Shown: one piece after another, positions 24,335 through 32,567 of the stretch
How the letters are laid out: each line of letters opens with the position of its first letter
Position numbering within the stretch: the stretch's first letter is position 1
NCBI GenBank assembly: GCA_004020315.1
Contig: SAQG01000023.1
Coordinates: forward strand, 1 to 64,000
DNA: 64,000 bases
Reading direction: 5' to 3'
Source of the DNA: Mesorhizobium sp.
GTDB lineage: Bacteria > Pseudomonadota > Alphaproteobacteria > Rhizobiales > Rhizobiaceae
Made by a program: the position numbers and the translations under genes
The notes under the pieces: model-generated
What the model saw: only the letters and a program-made list of their open reading frames with translations
Told to the model about the DNA's origin: nothing
Database searches by the model: none

Positions 24335-24890
24335 TTAAATCTCGTTCGTCAGGGCGTGGGACCTCGTGGGTGGTACCAGCGGTGGAACATCTGCTGCCGC
24401 CAGACCGATAAGGCGGGCTTCAAACCGTTCAGCAAGATGATCTGACTCACGCATGTCCACCGATCGGGTTTCCGAGCGAATGAGCCGAAAGATCGCGTCG
24501 GGGATCGGCATCGTCATTAGCACGGGTTCTCGGCGACCTCGCGCGAGGAACTGCAGCCGGTCGCTACGTTGGCAACGATGGGGTGGCCAAAGCGCGATCT
24601 GCAACGTAGGTGACTTCGAAAGACAGCGGATCGAGGTACATGCTGTCGGCACGCGACCGCGGACCGGGCGAAGCAGACGCCCGAGATGACGCGGCCGTCG
24701 CTACGCCCGCGAAAAGCGCGTCCGAGCCGGTGTTCGGCGAGGCCCATGCCCTAGAACGGCGCGACGTCGAAATAGCCAAGACCGGCCGTCAGAGCCTAGC
24801 CCGGCAAGCCGCGCGGTCTGTTCACAGATGTGCACAACCGCGCGTGCCGGCGACCTCGACGAAACGTCTGATGTAATCGGGCCGGTCGGT
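24335..24890 (-). pseudogene. Aldo/keto reductase (D-threo-aldose dehydrogenase-like) remnant
   Basis: The minus strand between about 24590 and 24790 reads GLGYFDVAPF, stop, GMGLAEHRLG, where intact relatives have a Tyr instead of the stop. It then continues in a second frame (GRLLRPVRGRV) and a third (DSMYLDPLSFEVTYVAD). At least one nonsense change and two frameshifts are needed, so the gene is dead. Flanking frames on the same strand (24335-24520, and DRPDYIRRFVEVAGTRG near 24840-24890) may be parts of the same or neighbouring lost genes. Confidence 0.65.
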
Positions 24891-24898
24891 TGGATTAG

Positions 24899-25630
24899 CT
24901 AGCTGTTCGCCGCGCGCGAAAGAGAAGCTTCTGTTTGATCGGCATTACTCAAGAATTCGTCGCGTTCGGCTATCCACAGATCCGCATAATCGACATTCTG
25001 CCACTCGGCAAACCACGGACCACCGCTTGTGTAGTGGACCGCCTTGGGTGTGCCATGCGCCGGCTTTTCGTTCCAACCTTCAAGCCAGTTCCACTCTACT
25101 GGAAGCGAGCCCAGGTCCTCATCGGCAACCCACTGCATTCGGTGGAGGTAGGCGCCACTTTCGCGGTTCACGACCTCTGGCGTAAGCGATTTAACCGAAG
25201 GATGCGCGCAATTGAACAGCATCAGCGAGGACCAGTTCTTCCGAGGGTAGGATGTCTGAACCACGCCATCCATCTTGGTGGTGGCCTTCGGCGTGTAGTC
25301 ATGCTGGACGCAATAGACCGCCTTATCCGACTTCGTGTATTCCAGCAAACCTGCGACGTCACCGAGCCACAGGAAGTCGCAATCGCAGAACAAAGCCCAA
25401 CCCGTGTAGTCGGCGAGAAAAGGCGTGAGAAACCGCGTATAGGTGAACTCTGTTGACGCGAGCGGATCTTTTTCCCTCCAATACAATCCACGGGCACGCA
25501 GCTCGTCCTGTTTGATTGGAATGACGGAGACAGGCACTGAAGCGTTTTTGAGCAAAGAGTGCCGCGCTACGTCGTAGGCGATCGGCTCACGGCTGTCCCA
25601 TCCAACGAATACCCTAAACGCATCAGTCAT
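24899..25630 (-). CDS. Glycosyltransferase-like protein (GT-A type, GT8-related)
   Basis: A 243-residue nucleotide-sugar transferase. The N-terminus (RVFVGWDSREPIAYDVARHS) and a DxD-type motif in ALFCDCDFLWLGD (about 92-104) indicate a GT-A fold. The C-terminus keeps HYTSGGPWFAEW, a typical metal/acceptor patch. The start is the 13th codon of the open frame, ATG at 25630, after AAGGT. It is the last gene of a minus-strand glycosyltransferase group (GT4, GT2, this one). Donor and acceptor unknown. Confidence 0.85.
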   Translation of the reverse strand: MTDAFRVFVGWDSREPIAYDVARHSLLKNASVPVSVIPIKQDELRARGLYWREKDPLASTEFTYTRFLTPFLADYTGWALFCDCDFLWLGDVAGLLEYTKSDKAVYCVQHDYTPKATTKMDGVVQTSYPRKNWSSLMLFNCAHPSVKSLTPEVVNRESGAYLHRMQWVADEDLGSLPVEWNWLEGWNEKPAHGTPKAVHYTSGGPWFAEWQNVDYADLWIAERDEFLSNADQTEASLSRAANS

Positions 25631-25709
25631 ATTCAGTACCTTGGCTCCCGATTTCAAAACGGGCATACACTAACTGTCTGGCAACAGCTCGGCAACAATG
25701 GTGCAGAAA

Positions 25710-26525
25710 TTAGCCAGGACGATTCCTGAATCTCACGGATTTGCTTTTCACCTCGGTCCGGCTTTTTTCGGCGGATCTCGCCTCGCTGCCCAATGCGACA
25801 AGCGCCCATTTCTGATAGGTGTAGCTGGCCGAATAAGCAGCGACCATCACACCGGTCGAACCATCCAGAAATCCCAGTTTGAAAACATAGCTGTTCATAT
25901 AGGCCCAGACCGAGCGCAAAACCGCCTTGGTTATCGAGCCTTTCTCGCCCTCGGCAAGCAGCCGCGCCGCGGACGCTTCTGCGTATCGGCCGATCTTGTC
26001 ATGCGCGTCTGCCAGGTCGGCGATGGAGTCATGCTCCATAGGGTGGGACAATCGCGTGACCTTCCCATTCACCACCACTTTCTCATGTACCGTGTCGTTG
26101 CTGAAGCGCCCGGACTGTCGACGGAAAAGCCTGAGCACCAGATCGGGCGACCAGCCGCCATGGCGAACAATCTTCCCACAAAAGCGGGATCTTCTTGGTA
26201 TTACGAAGCCGTCATAGCCTTTTGGGTTGGCGATAGCGGCTCTGATTTCTGCAGCGAGGGATGGCTCGACCCATTCGTCAGCATCAAGCGAAAGAACCCA
26301 ATCGCCTGTCGCCGCGGCGAGGGCACGGTTTTTTTGCGCGCCGAAACCGGGCCAATCGAGGGTGATCAGGACCTTGGCCCCGAGTCCCCTGGCGATGTCC
26401 CTGGTTTGGTCGGTGCTGTTATTGTCGAGGACGACGATTTCGTCGGCAAAATGTACCGAGCGGAGGCAACGTGCAATGCAAGCTTCCTCGTTGCGGCTGA
26501 TTATGATGACTGAGAGCGCCGGCAC
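25710..26525 (-). CDS. Family 2 glycosyltransferase, LPS core (WaaE/KdtX-like)
   Basis: A 271-residue GT2 enzyme: LSVIIISRNEEACIARCLRS at the N-terminus, LDNNSTDQT, and the metal-binding LSLDADEWV (about 84-92). RSRFCGKIVRHGGWSPDLV and the middle HEKVVVNG are typical of the WaaE/KdtX subgroup that adds glucose to the LPS inner core. It acts at the cytoplasmic face of the inner membrane. The assignment to core LPS rests on the subgroup only. Confidence 0.9.
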   Translation of the reverse strand: MPALSVIIISRNEEACIARCLRSVHFADEIVVLDNNSTDQTRDIARGLGAKVLITLDWPGFGAQKNRALAAATGDWVLSLDADEWVEPSLAAEIRAAIANPKGYDGFVIPRRSRFCGKIVRHGGWSPDLVLRLFRRQSGRFSNDTVHEKVVVNGKVTRLSHPMEHDSIADLADAHDKIGRYAEASAARLLAEGEKGSITKAVLRSVWAYMNSYVFKLGFLDGSTGVMVAAYSASYTYQKWALVALGSEARSAEKSRTEVKSKSVRFRNRPG

Positions 26526-26633
26526 GATCAGACGGTTCCGGCATCAAAATTGCTGATGTTGCTCAAATGAAACTGCCCCCAGGCCTGTTAGCACTTCGAG
26601 TGATACTAACGAATTCAAAAAAAATGTCGAAAA

Positions 26634-27803
26634 TTAATTCAGGTCGAGACTTTCGTAGAGCGCTATCATTCTCTTGATCATGACGTTGAAATCGTAGTGT
26701 TCGGCCGCCGCTCTGACCTTGGCCGCAGTCTCAGGCCGTGACGACAGCTGCAACGCGCGGGCAACCCCGGCGGCGAGGTCGTTTACGCTGGCTGCGTCGC
26801 AAACAAGCGTCGGCTCGAACCGATCGACAAGCTCGCGCGCCCCACACCCGGTGCTTACCACAGCGGGCAAGCCGCTGGCCATGGCTTCGATCACCACTGT
26901 GCCGAATGGATCATAGATGGAAGGCAGCACGGCAATGTCGGCCGCGCCGTACCATGGCAACGTGTCTTTCTGCGGCCCCAACATCCTGAGCCTTGCGCCA
27001 AGACCAAGTCTGTCGCCGGCCTGCTTGAAGGCATTGGCGCGCGAATCGTGGCCGATGACCCACACCTCCGGCTCCCCATCCAGCGTGGCGACAGCCTTCA
27101 TCAATGGAAGAAGCCCTTTTCGCGCAAAACCCGAGCCCACGAACAGAATGACCGACCTGTCATCGCTGATGTCGAGCTGTGAGCGGACCGCTGTTCGATG
27201 CTGTTGGCGCAGTTCCAGGTTGAAGCGGACCAGGTCAACCCCGTTGGGAATGTGGTGCACACGTCCCGCAGGATAGTCGTAGTGACGGATAATATCCTCA
27301 GCCACCATTTTCGAAATGGCAATCACGGCCTTAAGCCGTGGGCTGACATAGGTTGCGCGTTCAAGACGCAGCGTCTGGCGATGAAAGGGGCTCAGCGCCA
27401 TCGCTGCCCTGCCGAGCCGCGTCTCGAAACGCCGCCGCTCGGCAAGATAGGCGGCATGAACGCCTTCCCCGGCCCGGAAGACGTCGCAGCACGGGAGGCG
27501 ATCGTTGCTCTGCACAAGGGCCGGTGGCATTTCGGCGATCTTGCGGCATGCGGCTCGAGCAAAGGACGTCGCCCGCTGGGAGCGGGGAAACCGGCGGCCG
27601 GCACAATGGATGAATTCTACGCCTTCATATTGCGGCCAGTCGCCGGACAGCACGGCCACCGGCCGTTGACGCGCGGCGAACGCGGCCATGATGTTTTCCA
27701 GCATGATCTCGCCTCCGCCAAAAGGCGCATAGCGCTGGCGTACGAACACAATAGGCGTCTTCGGTTCAGCTTGAACCCTTTGATCATGCTGTGACAAATC
27801 CAT
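26634..27803 (-). CDS. Family 4 glycosyltransferase
   Basis: A 389-residue GT-B enzyme. The N-terminal domain has FVRQRYAPFGGGEIMLENI, the linker HHIPNGVDLVRFN, and the C-terminal nucleotide-sugar site PSIYDPFGTVVIEAMASGLP (about 295-314) with the paired Glu residues of retaining GT4 enzymes. It resembles LPS core transferases of the WaaG kind. It is followed by the GT2 and GT8-like genes on the same strand. Its N-terminus faces a sulfotransferase remnant on the other strand (27809-27910). Confidence 0.9.
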   Translation of the reverse strand: MDLSQHDQRVQAEPKTPIVFVRQRYAPFGGGEIMLENIMAAFAARQRPVAVLSGDWPQYEGVEFIHCAGRRFPRSQRATSFARAACRKIAEMPPALVQSNDRLPCCDVFRAGEGVHAAYLAERRRFETRLGRAAMALSPFHRQTLRLERATYVSPRLKAVIAISKMVAEDIIRHYDYPAGRVHHIPNGVDLVRFNLELRQQHRTAVRSQLDISDDRSVILFVGSGFARKGLLPLMKAVATLDGEPEVWVIGHDSRANAFKQAGDRLGLGARLRMLGPQKDTLPWYGAADIAVLPSIYDPFGTVVIEAMASGLPAVVSTGCGARELVDRFEPTLVCDAASVNDLAAGVARALQLSSRPETAAKVRAAAEHYDFNVMIKRMIALYESLDLN

Positions 27804-27808
27804 GCGAT

Positions 27809-27910
27809 CTCGCTACGCCCTTTTGCACTCCGGAACTGGTGAATTTGATAAATCACGTATATGAGCGCGATTTTGAGCAGTTTGGCTGTCTGCACGCACT
27901 GCCGGAGTGA
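27809..27910 (+). pseudogene. C-terminal remnant of a family-2 sulfotransferase
   Basis: The plus strand reads TPELVNLINHVYERDFEQFG followed by CLHALPE and a stop. This aligns without gaps to the C-terminus of the intact gene at 28918-29838 (TPELADTIYRAYERDFDQFG, then YPRALPE). Only about 33 codons remain; the rest has been replaced by the GT4 gene. It shows that a second copy was once here. Confidence 0.75.
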
Positions 27911-27925
27911 AGATTAAGTTTACTT

Positions 27926-28639
27926 CTATTCAGATATCCCGTAACGTTCCATGATATTTTTGCAGTATGAAATTTCGTTCTCGGTAAGGTAGTCCTTATA
28001 CCCGCCAACTATGCCGCGTCTAACTTTAAAACTATCTGAATCGGTTCTGTCTACCGGTCTCAAGCGATGACCATAGCACTCATCGCTTTGCCCGGAGGAT
28101 TCCTTGCTTCTCATGGAATCAAATCGGCCGGCATCAATTGCTTTCGTAATTTTCTCTTCGTCTGGTTCTACATTTAACCATTTTGCGATCCGTCTAAGCT
28201 CGGAGCGGGCATCGCTGTGGAGCGTTTCGTATCGTGTGATCAGGACATCGTCTCTTTCGCTGATTGCCGCCAGCCACATTGCATTGAATCGGAGCGTCCT
28301 CTCGATACCAAACCGTGGGTCTCGTACATAGCTCAACAGATCACCTTGGAATAACCCGCGCCATGCTTCGCGTTTAGTGACGTGAAAATATCCGGAAATT
28401 GTTGTGTCGATCGGATTGCGATGCAAAAAAAGTAGGGGCAGCTTTCCCAAAAAAGCTTCGACAGAGCGGAAATCCCTTCTGTGGAATGCGCTGCCGCCGT
28501 GCGTGTAGTCAAGACCGACGACAAGCTGATCAAGCATGACTCTTAACCATGTCCGCCCTGACTTTGGGTAGGAAATACAAAGGCCTAAATTACTGGAATT
28601 TCCTTCTGCTTTCGGCTTGAGCCACCGCAGTAATTTCAT
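27926..28639 (-). CDS. Sulfotransferase (PAPS-dependent)
   Basis: A 237-residue cytosolic sulfotransferase. The 5'-phosphosulfate loop is SYPKSGRTWLRVML (about 23-36) and the 3'-phosphate motif LLFLHRNPIDTTISGYF (about 71-87). The C-terminal KVRRGIVGGYKDYLTENE is the usual family ending. It is a paralogue of 30541-31329. ATG at 28639 follows GGGGTG; the longer frame starts eight codons earlier. The gene is clearly A+T-richer than its neighbours, a sign of separate acquisition. It probably sulfates the glycan made by this locus. Confidence 0.9.
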   Translation of the reverse strand: MKLLRWLKPKAEGNSSNLGLCISYPKSGRTWLRVMLDQLVVGLDYTHGGSAFHRRDFRSVEAFLGKLPLLFLHRNPIDTTISGYFHVTKREAWRGLFQGDLLSYVRDPRFGIERTLRFNAMWLAAISERDDVLITRYETLHSDARSELRRIAKWLNVEPDEEKITKAIDAGRFDSMRSKESSGQSDECYGHRLRPVDRTDSDSFKVRRGIVGGYKDYLTENEISYCKNIMERYGISE

Positions 28640-28650
28640 AGTCACCCCGC

Positions 28651-28677
28651 GACATCCTATCACGTGACATCCTATCA
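28651..28677. repeat. Short tandem direct repeat
   Basis: GACATCCTATCA occurs twice, three bases apart, just upstream of the sulfotransferase start. It may be a slippage product or a scar. Confidence 0.5.
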
Positions 28678-28893
28678 GCTGGCGATGCTAAGGACCCGGC
28701 TTCTGGATTTATGCCATGAAGAGTCATCTCGATCAAACTTGGCCAATGAGCAATCACATGTTTTGTCGCGCCTCGTCGATGTCGTCATAACATCCTCGTA
28801 GCGGTAGACCAGGAAGTCGGTACCGACGCGAGGCGAAGGTAGATCTGGGTCGATTGTCCACTGTCGCTTGTGGTTTTGCCAGCGGTGAGGCAT
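28676..28893 (-). pseudogene. Probable sulfotransferase fragment
   Basis: A minus-strand frame of 72 codons contains VGTDFLVYRYEDVMTTST, close to the RYED motif that follows the core of sulfotransferases (compare VLIYRYEDLVDD in 29858-30544). The parts before and after do not resemble the family, and neither the PAPS loop nor the 3'-phosphate motif is present. It is read as an eroded copy. Confidence 0.45.
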
Positions 28894-28917
28894 TTAGAAA
28901 CCAAGAGGAAACAGCGG

Positions 28918-29838
28918 ATGAATAGCAGCCCTCCCCACCTAGCGCATGAGATTCCGGTCCCGAAATCGAAGCAAGCTCGTGGATTGAGGAGAATCGAACG
29001 CCAATTGAGGCCCAAACTGCGGTCGCTTCGGTGGCGGTTTGTCGAGCGGGTTTTGAGCTGGCGCAATCCCGAGGCGCTGGCATTTTACCGCAGGGCCATG
29101 GAAACCGCATATCTGCCCGACGACCTGATCGACGTAGTCCCGCAACTCAAGATCCTGTACCTCGCCACGCCAAAGGCGGCGAGCAGCCGCATTCGCAGCA
29201 ACCTTGCAGCCATGATCGGAAACGACACTGTGTCGGGGTGGCGCAGTGATCAGAACTGGATGGTGCACAACCGAAAGGCGTCGAACTTGCAGGCGCCTCG
29301 CCATGGCGTCCAGCAGTTCTATCGCATGGCCACAAGTCCCGAAGCCTTGCGATTTACCTTCGTTCGCAATCCCTATACCCGGCTGTTGTCGTGCTGGGCC
29401 GACCAATATCGCGACCGTCCGCTTGTGCCTGGTTATGGCAGGGTCGAGGTCTATCTAGCCTACCGCGAAAGGGCTAATCCGGCGCTGCCTGTCGGTGCCG
29501 ACAAGAGCCTGTCCTTTGCAGATTTCGTCGCCTTTGCCTGCGCGACTTCCACATGGCGCATCGACAAGCATTGGCAGAGGCAAAGCGACATCATCGACCT
29601 TCCAGGAGTGGCGTTCGACCTCGTCGGCAAGACAGAGACTTTCGCACAGGATTTCGAACGGGTTCTGGATCATGTCGGTGCGAGCGACGAGATGAGACGC
29701 GCGGCGATGCCACCTCTGCACACCTCCTCGCGCCGCAGGCTTGCCGACTATTTCACGCCAGAACTGGCTGATACCATCTATCGCGCGTATGAGCGCGACT
29801 TCGATCAGTTTGGCTATCCGCGCGCGCTTCCAGAGTAA
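28918..29838 (+). CDS. Family 2 sulfotransferase
   Basis: A 306-residue protein of the Sulfotransfer_2 type (as in carbohydrate sulfotransferases such as HNK-1 or chondroitin enzymes). The PAPS loop is ILYLATPKAASSRIRSNL (about 79-96) and the 3'-phosphate motif FTFVRNPYTRLLSCWADQY (about 142-160). GAGGAAA precedes the ATG at 28918. It is the only plus-strand gene in this part of the island and converges on 29858. No membrane segment, so the reaction is cytosolic. A remnant of a second copy lies at 27809-27910. Confidence 0.9.
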   Translation: MNSSPPHLAHEIPVPKSKQARGLRRIERQLRPKLRSLRWRFVERVLSWRNPEALAFYRRAMETAYLPDDLIDVVPQLKILYLATPKAASSRIRSNLAAMIGNDTVSGWRSDQNWMVHNRKASNLQAPRHGVQQFYRMATSPEALRFTFVRNPYTRLLSCWADQYRDRPLVPGYGRVEVYLAYRERANPALPVGADKSLSFADFVAFACATSTWRIDKHWQRQSDIIDLPGVAFDLVGKTETFAQDFERVLDHVGASDEMRRAAMPPLHTSSRRRLADYFTPELADTIYRAYERDFDQFGYPRALPE

Positions 29839-29857
29839 AGCGGTCGCGCGGCGGTCT

Positions 29858-30544
29858 TCAGATGTACCCGAACGCCTGCATCAGCGGTTTCCCACGCCCC
29901 TCGGTAAGCTCCATCAATTCCTGCTGACCCAGTTCGGTCTTCCAGCGGCCGCGGCCATCATAAATTGGCTGGTTAACTTGTTGGTTGCGCAACGCGGCAT
30001 GTTGGGGTTGCGCATCAAGTGTGAACCATCGTTGCGGGTTCCGATGATAGTCGAGCAAACTCTGGTCGAACGATAATCCCAGGAAGGTGCAGATCTTTTC
30101 GACGGTCGCTTGCGGGTCATCGACAAGATCTTCGTAGCGGTAAATCAGGACGTCCTTGCTGCCGCGCTCGGCAAGCACCATTGTGTTGTCCGAAATCCAG
30201 CGATCCAGACTCTCGGTCGCATCGCCAAGCCGCCTTGTCAGCGAAGCAACGGTATCGCGCCCATCGCGTACCGGCATCACGAACTTCGCGCCCGGCACCA
30301 GGCGTCGTATCCGCTCGACACGCCTGATATGACGCGGTGTCTTTTCAAGCAGCACCGACTTGCCCGCCCCAATGGCATGCCGTTTCAGCTTCGAGTAGCG
30401 ATACAGCGCAAGTGGGGTCCATTTGAAAAACACATTCGTTTCTTCGAATGGCAAAAAGACATCGGCATGCGAGGCAAGAATCGTGGCTATCAGCGTCGTG
30501 CCGCTATGTCCGCATCCGCAGACAAAACCGGTGCATCGGATCAA
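29858..30544 (-). CDS. Sulfotransferase family protein
   Basis: A 228-residue sulfotransferase. The PAPS loop is FVCGCGHSGTTLIATIL (about 7-23), the 3'-phosphate motif FVMPVRDGRDTVASLTRR (about 88-105), and the RYED motif is IYRYEDLVDDP. This subgroup (Gly-Cys-Gly-His-Ser-Gly-Thr-Thr) differs from the two YPKSGRTW-type enzymes nearby. The ATG overlaps the stop of the upstream sulfotransferase gene by four bases, so both are made together. Confidence 0.9.
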   Translation of the reverse strand: MIRCTGFVCGCGHSGTTLIATILASHADVFLPFEETNVFFKWTPLALYRYSKLKRHAIGAGKSVLLEKTPRHIRRVERIRRLVPGAKFVMPVRDGRDTVASLTRRLGDATESLDRWISDNTMVLAERGSKDVLIYRYEDLVDDPQATVEKICTFLGLSFDQSLLDYHRNPQRWFTLDAQPQHAALRNQQVNQPIYDGRGRWKTELGQQELMELTEGRGKPLMQAFGYI

Positions 30545-31329
30545 TTCACACCTGCCCTGTCGTCGACATAAGATATGCCATGCCGCTGAAAGGCTTCATC
30601 GAGCCGCTTCCAGTAATCGAGCCGCGCAAGCACATCGTCACAGAAGGTTACGTCATCCGCGCTGAGGTAGTCCAAATAACCACCGACCTTGCCTTTTCGA
30701 ACCTTGAAGCTTTCCGGGTCGTCAGGATTGCGTGGCTGCAATCTTCCGCCATAGCGCGCACCCAGTTCTCCTGAGATTTCAGATTGCTGCATTCGTTTGA
30801 ACGATCTGCTGACAGCAACATCGGCAACCTGCGACTCGTCAAAAGGTTTCCCCAAAAATTTCCCGATGCTGCGCAATGCGTCGTTTGTATCCCGCTGCAC
30901 ATCTTCATAACGCAGAAGCGCAATCTTTCGCATGTGACTTGCGGCTGCGAACCACTGGAGATTGAAAAGAGCAATCTTCTCCACACCGTGTTTGGGGCTT
31001 CTTATACAATCGCCGATCGGCCCTGCTTCCAGCCCATGGCGTTTGTTGACCTGAAAATATCCAGACACCGCAGTGTCGCGGGGGTCTCGCGTCAGGAACA
31101 GAATCCGTTGCCGTTTGTAGCGAGATTTGTCGGGGCTGATCTGCGTAATGTCGCGCAGATCCTTGTGGTCGGAACCGTCGTGTGTGTAAGCCGCATCGAC
31201 GCCCAGATCGTCAAGCATTACGCGCAGCCATGTCCGCCCGGATTTGGGAAACGAGACGACAAGGAGGGGCGGCTTTCTTGCAAAAAAGTTGGACAACAAA
31301 CTCAACTTGCGGACTCCGATTGCGGGCAC
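30541..31329 (-). CDS. Sulfotransferase (PAPS-dependent)
   Basis: A 262-residue enzyme with the PAPS loop VVSFPKSGRTWLRVML (about 23-38) and the 3'-phosphate motif ILFLTRDPRDTAVSGYFQV (about 76-94). It ends KVRKGKVGGYLDYLSADD, like its paralogue at 27926. It starts 14 bases after the upstream glycosyltransferase-like gene and overlaps the next sulfotransferase. Two coupled sulfotransferases of different subgroup suggest two sulfation positions on one glycan. Confidence 0.92.
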   Translation of the reverse strand: MPAIGVRKLSLLSNFFARKPPLLVVSFPKSGRTWLRVMLDDLGVDAAYTHDGSDHKDLRDITQISPDKSRYKRQRILFLTRDPRDTAVSGYFQVNKRHGLEAGPIGDCIRSPKHGVEKIALFNLQWFAAASHMRKIALLRYEDVQRDTNDALRSIGKFLGKPFDESQVADVAVSRSFKRMQQSEISGELGARYGGRLQPRNPDDPESFKVRKGKVGGYLDYLSADDVTFCDDVLARLDYWKRLDEAFQRHGISYVDDRAGVN

Positions 31330-31343
31330 TTTGATCGAGCAGA

Positions 31344-32426
31344 TCAGCGATTGTAGATATCGATTAAGGCATTGGCGATCCGTTGCGAAGCCGGCACCTT
31401 TGGATCGATCGACAGATTGGCATTGAGGAAGTCCCGGCTTTGCTCAAAATAAGTCGGCCTTGACCTGACCGCAGCGCGGATATCCTCGACGAGGTCCTGC
31501 TCCGACAATGTTGGTTTGAAAGCGCCCATAGGGCTGTCGAACTCGACCATGGGTGAGACCAGCGGAAACAGCACCACCGGAATGCCGCAGGCGATTGCTT
31601 CGTAAACAGTGGTGCTTGGGCGAGTTACGAGCGCCAGAGCGTCCGGGAGCAGTTGAGCGAAATCCAGGGTTGATTTGTTCGGCAAATCGACTTTTGCGAA
31701 CATCGTGGGGTGGACGCTAACGACATAGGGCAGGCCGAGTTTCGCACATGCGGCTGCCACGGCTTCAATCGCTTGGCGATCTGCGGGGTCTTCGATGTCT
31801 CCCTTGAAGTTCACCAGCACAAAAAGCCCTTCATCGTGCCTGGCACCGGCGCTTCCGACGGCCCGCTCAATGACCGGGGAGCCGACAACGTATGTCGGCT
31901 GTCGTCTTTGCTGCAGCGCCGCTGGTCCCATCGAAAGGATGTAGTCAGCCCTCATAAATCGATGCGGCTGCAGCAGTCGCGCACCTCCGATGAGGCCGAC
32001 CACACGAACCATGCCGAAGTTGATGGAGTCTATGAACCGCCTAAAAAATTGCGGCGCATAGTCATTTCCAGTCACCAGCATGTCGCCGGGTCTGATCATC
32101 CGCTCGAGCTCGGCAAAGCCGATATGGGATATTCCCCGGGCGTCGAGTTCGGGCCGCGCTACGCCGCCGCGTTTCAAGCCATCAAGATGCGCGAACACGC
32201 ATCGGATGCCGCGGCCAACCAGTATATCTGCCGCATCGGCCAGCAGGCGAACATTGTTGCGGTTGTGTGGGACGAAGTAGACGGTTCTCGTCGCTGCCTT
32301 GCCGCGAGCGTAGATACGCCCGCGCTTGAACAGATTTCCTGGATGCACAAGCCGGTACGCCGCGAGGAGCCGCTGTACAAAGCTTTCCCTGACAGGAGAA
32401 GCCGCCTTGTTTCCGAATCCACCCAA
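31344..32426 (-). CDS. GT-B-fold glycosyltransferase-like protein
   Basis: A 360-residue soluble protein. YFVPHNRNNVRLLADAADIL opens a Rossmann domain, and the C-terminal domain has LVTRPSTTVYEAIACGIPVV followed by LFPLVSP, the nucleotide-sugar pattern of CDP-glycerol transferase/UDP-GlcNAc epimerase-like GT-B folds. No exact family is recognised. It is 141 bases downstream of the third GT9-like gene and 14 bases upstream of the sulfotransferase pair. Confidence 0.75.
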   Translation of the reverse strand: MGGFGNKAASPVRESFVQRLLAAYRLVHPGNLFKRGRIYARGKAATRTVYFVPHNRNNVRLLADAADILVGRGIRCVFAHLDGLKRGGVARPELDARGISHIGFAELERMIRPGDMLVTGNDYAPQFFRRFIDSINFGMVRVVGLIGGARLLQPHRFMRADYILSMGPAALQQRRQPTYVVGSPVIERAVGSAGARHDEGLFVLVNFKGDIEDPADRQAIEAVAAACAKLGLPYVVSVHPTMFAKVDLPNKSTLDFAQLLPDALALVTRPSTTVYEAIACGIPVVLFPLVSPMVEFDSPMGAFKPTLSEQDLVEDIRAAVRSRPTYFEQSRDFLNANLSIDPKVPASQRIANALIDIYNR

Positions 32427-32567
32427 AGATATGCGTCGCCTTTTATCGTTGATTTAGAACGGCCGCCCGCCGGGTAGTTTACAATGCTCTCGCCGTCAAG
32501 AAAGGCGCTTGATTACTCCGCCGGTTGTGACCTGCCGTGCACACTCGCGATGCCTTGCATGGTAGAT

